From NCBI RefSeq assembly GCF_022524485.1, contig NZ_JAKXMK010000039.1:1-64000 (forward strand): a stretch of DNA of 64,000 nucleotides, read 5' to 3'. Below are positions 63,154-64,000 of this stretch, piece after piece (positions within the stretch are counted from its first letter, which is position 1; each line of letters starts with the position of its first letter). Below the pieces are notes generated by a model. It was not told the origin of the DNA. It saw nothing but the letters and a program-made list of their open reading frames with translations, and did not search any database. The translations under genes were made by a program, and so were the position numbers. This DNA is from Pseudonocardia alaniniphila. GTDB taxonomy: Bacteria; Actinomycetota; Actinomycetes; Mycobacteriales; Pseudonocardiaceae.

Positions 63154-63611
63154 GACAGCTCCGAAGATGTGGGACGGCAGTCACTGCAGGTGCCGGACAG
63201 GGCGATGTGCGAGGCGTCGAGCTCGAAACCGATCTCGCTGCGCAACCGGTTCGCGAGGTCGTCCATCAGGTCGGTGGCGGCTTCGGTGACCGTGCCGCAG
63301 GAGTGGCAGACCAGGTGGACGTGCTCGTGTTCCTGCTCGGAGTAGGTGGGTGCGCCGTGGCCGAGGTGCGTGTGCCGCACCAGCCCGATGCGCTCCATCA
63401 GATCCAGCGTGCGATAGATCGTGGTGATGTTGACCGCGGGCGCGGCCCGCTGGACCTGCGCACAGATCTGCTCCGGCGTGGCGTGCCCGAGCTCACGTAC
63501 GGCGTCGAGCACCAGTTGCCGTTGCGGGGTCATTCGGAGGCCACGCTGGTGGAGTGTCCGGCGTAGCGCCGATGATCCGCCGGCGGGATCGAGCATCGAC
63601 GGGGTGTCCAT
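63150..63611 (-). CDS. Fur-family transcriptional regulator
   Basis: 153 residues. DNA-binding domain about 15-85 (RTLHQRGLRMTPQRQLVLDAVRELGHATPEQICAQVQRAAPAVNITTIYRTLDLMERIGLV) and metal/dimerisation part HTHLGHGAPTYSEQEHEHVHLVCHSCGTV with HxHxxxCxxC plus C-terminal CSDC zinc site. Metal specificity (Fe, Zn or peroxide sensing) cannot be decided. ATG 63611 lies 7 nt after TACCAT (63624-63619), a probable leaderless start. Forms an operon with ygfZ. Confidence 0.93.
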   Translation of the reverse strand: MDTPSMLDPAGGSSALRRTLHQRGLRMTPQRQLVLDAVRELGHATPEQICAQVQRAAPAVNITTIYRTLDLMERIGLVRHTHLGHGAPTYSEQEHEHVHLVCHSCGTVTEAATDLMDDLANRLRSEIGFELDASHIALSGTCSDCRPTSSELS

Positions 63612-63800
63612 CAACTTGATGGTAGGCCGTCGGCGGCGTCGTGGTTTCGGACACCGCGCACTGTCGCGCCCGAACCGCCCACCCGGGGAGAGTCTCCGCT
63701 CCCGGTATACTCCGTAGGGGTGAACGGACAAGTCTGACCGCGACCATCTACCTACCCTCGGCGAAATGCAGGGTGACCATACGCTCGGGAGGGGCCGACG

Positions 63801-64000
63801 ATGACGACTGACGCGGGAGCGCCTGGCGCCCCACGGTTCGATGTCGTCCTTCGCGGTTACGACCGCCGGCAGGTGGACGAGCACGTGGCCCGTCTGCAGC
63901 GCGTCATCGCCAGGATGCGGGCCGACCTGGAACTGGCGCGCAGCCAGCCTCTCCCGGTCGTTGCGCAGCAGGGTGGCGGCCACCCTGGGCCCGGCCAGCA
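63801..64000 (+). CDS. DivIVA-domain protein, N-terminal part (runs off right edge)
   Basis: First 66 residues only: FDVVLRGYDRRQVDEHVARLQRVIARMRADLELARSQ is the N-terminal DivIVA-like membrane-binding and coiled-coil start used by actinobacterial polar-growth and septum proteins. ATG has GGGAGGGG upstream; TATACT at 63706-63711 is a good -10, giving a leader of about 85 nt. Full product unknown. Confidence 0.85.
   Translation, partial: MTTDAGAPGAPRFDVVLRGYDRRQVDEHVARLQRVIARMRADLELARSQPLPVVAQQGGGHPGPGQ

Overview
The window is a high-GC chromosomal segment from an actinobacterium. I would place it in the Pseudonocardiales, probably Pseudonocardia-like. Reasons: strong GC bias at third codon positions, frequent GTG starts, many apparently leaderless promoters, and a purine gene order (purD, purB, purC, purS-purQ, purL, a small sterol-carrier-like gene, purF, purM, DUF3073, ygfZ) that matches the backbone I know from mycobacteria. 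The genus is inferred, not shown.

Layout. 1-5993: the start of sucC, an OFA-type MFS transporter with a GntR/FCD regulator sharing an operator motif, arfB, a small membrane protein and an epoxide-hydrolase-like enzyme. 6039-19951: a GDPD and the first purine genes (purD, purB, purC, purS, purQ), interleaved with a secreted Ala-Leu-Pro/acidic protein, an aminotransferase, threonine aldolase, an ECF sigma factor with a membrane partner, TetR, DUF2334, MBL and SDR genes. 20048-25514: a three-gene signalling operon (response regulator-PP2C, CHASE3-type histidine kinase, Rcp1-like response regulator) and a divergent FAD monooxygenase/TetR pair, which together separate purS-purQ from purL. 25547-33488: purL, the sterol-carrier-like gene, an EAL protein with a degenerate GGDEF, purF and purM.

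33463-60249 is an accessory block of about 27 kb between purM and the DUF3073-ygfZ backbone. It holds a NUDIX protein, an aromatic-acid-exporter-like protein and a YtrA/DUF1648 pair with a perfect palindromic operator. Next is a LacI-controlled operon: P450, PDR-type reductase, sugar isomerase, PhyH dioxygenase, SDR and Gfo/Idh dehydrogenase. After that comes a myo-inositol catabolic operon of about 14 kb: iolC, a Cgl0158-type aldolase, iolB, iolD, iolA, iolE, a three-gene ABC importer, iolG, iolH, a second Gfo/Idh and a second IolE-like gene. A GntR regulator (iolR-like) is divergent from it. Expected flow is uptake, oxidation to inosose, dehydration, ring opening (IolD), isomerisation (IolB), phosphorylation (IolC), aldol cleavage, then IolA to acetyl-CoA. 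The backbone resumes with DUF3073, an MFS transporter, ygfZ, a Fur-family regulator and the start of a DivIVA-type gene.

The most unusual structures are: (1) tiny coupled cistrons sharing an ELASE-coding start and a Shine-Dalgarno-bearing tail, tucked between iol genes with 4-nt overlaps, plus a separate 18-codon leader before iolC; (2) a P450 overlapping a PDR reductase, a two-gene form of the single-chain P450RhF type, in an operon that may process modified (perhaps O-methylated) cyclitols or sugars; (3) a LacI gene whose DNA-binding helix can only be translated from a CTG or other non-standard start; (4) a recurrent TANNNT-N6 to N8-start-codon leaderless promoter pattern on purine and other housekeeping genes. 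Functions are from recognising families by eye; no search was run.
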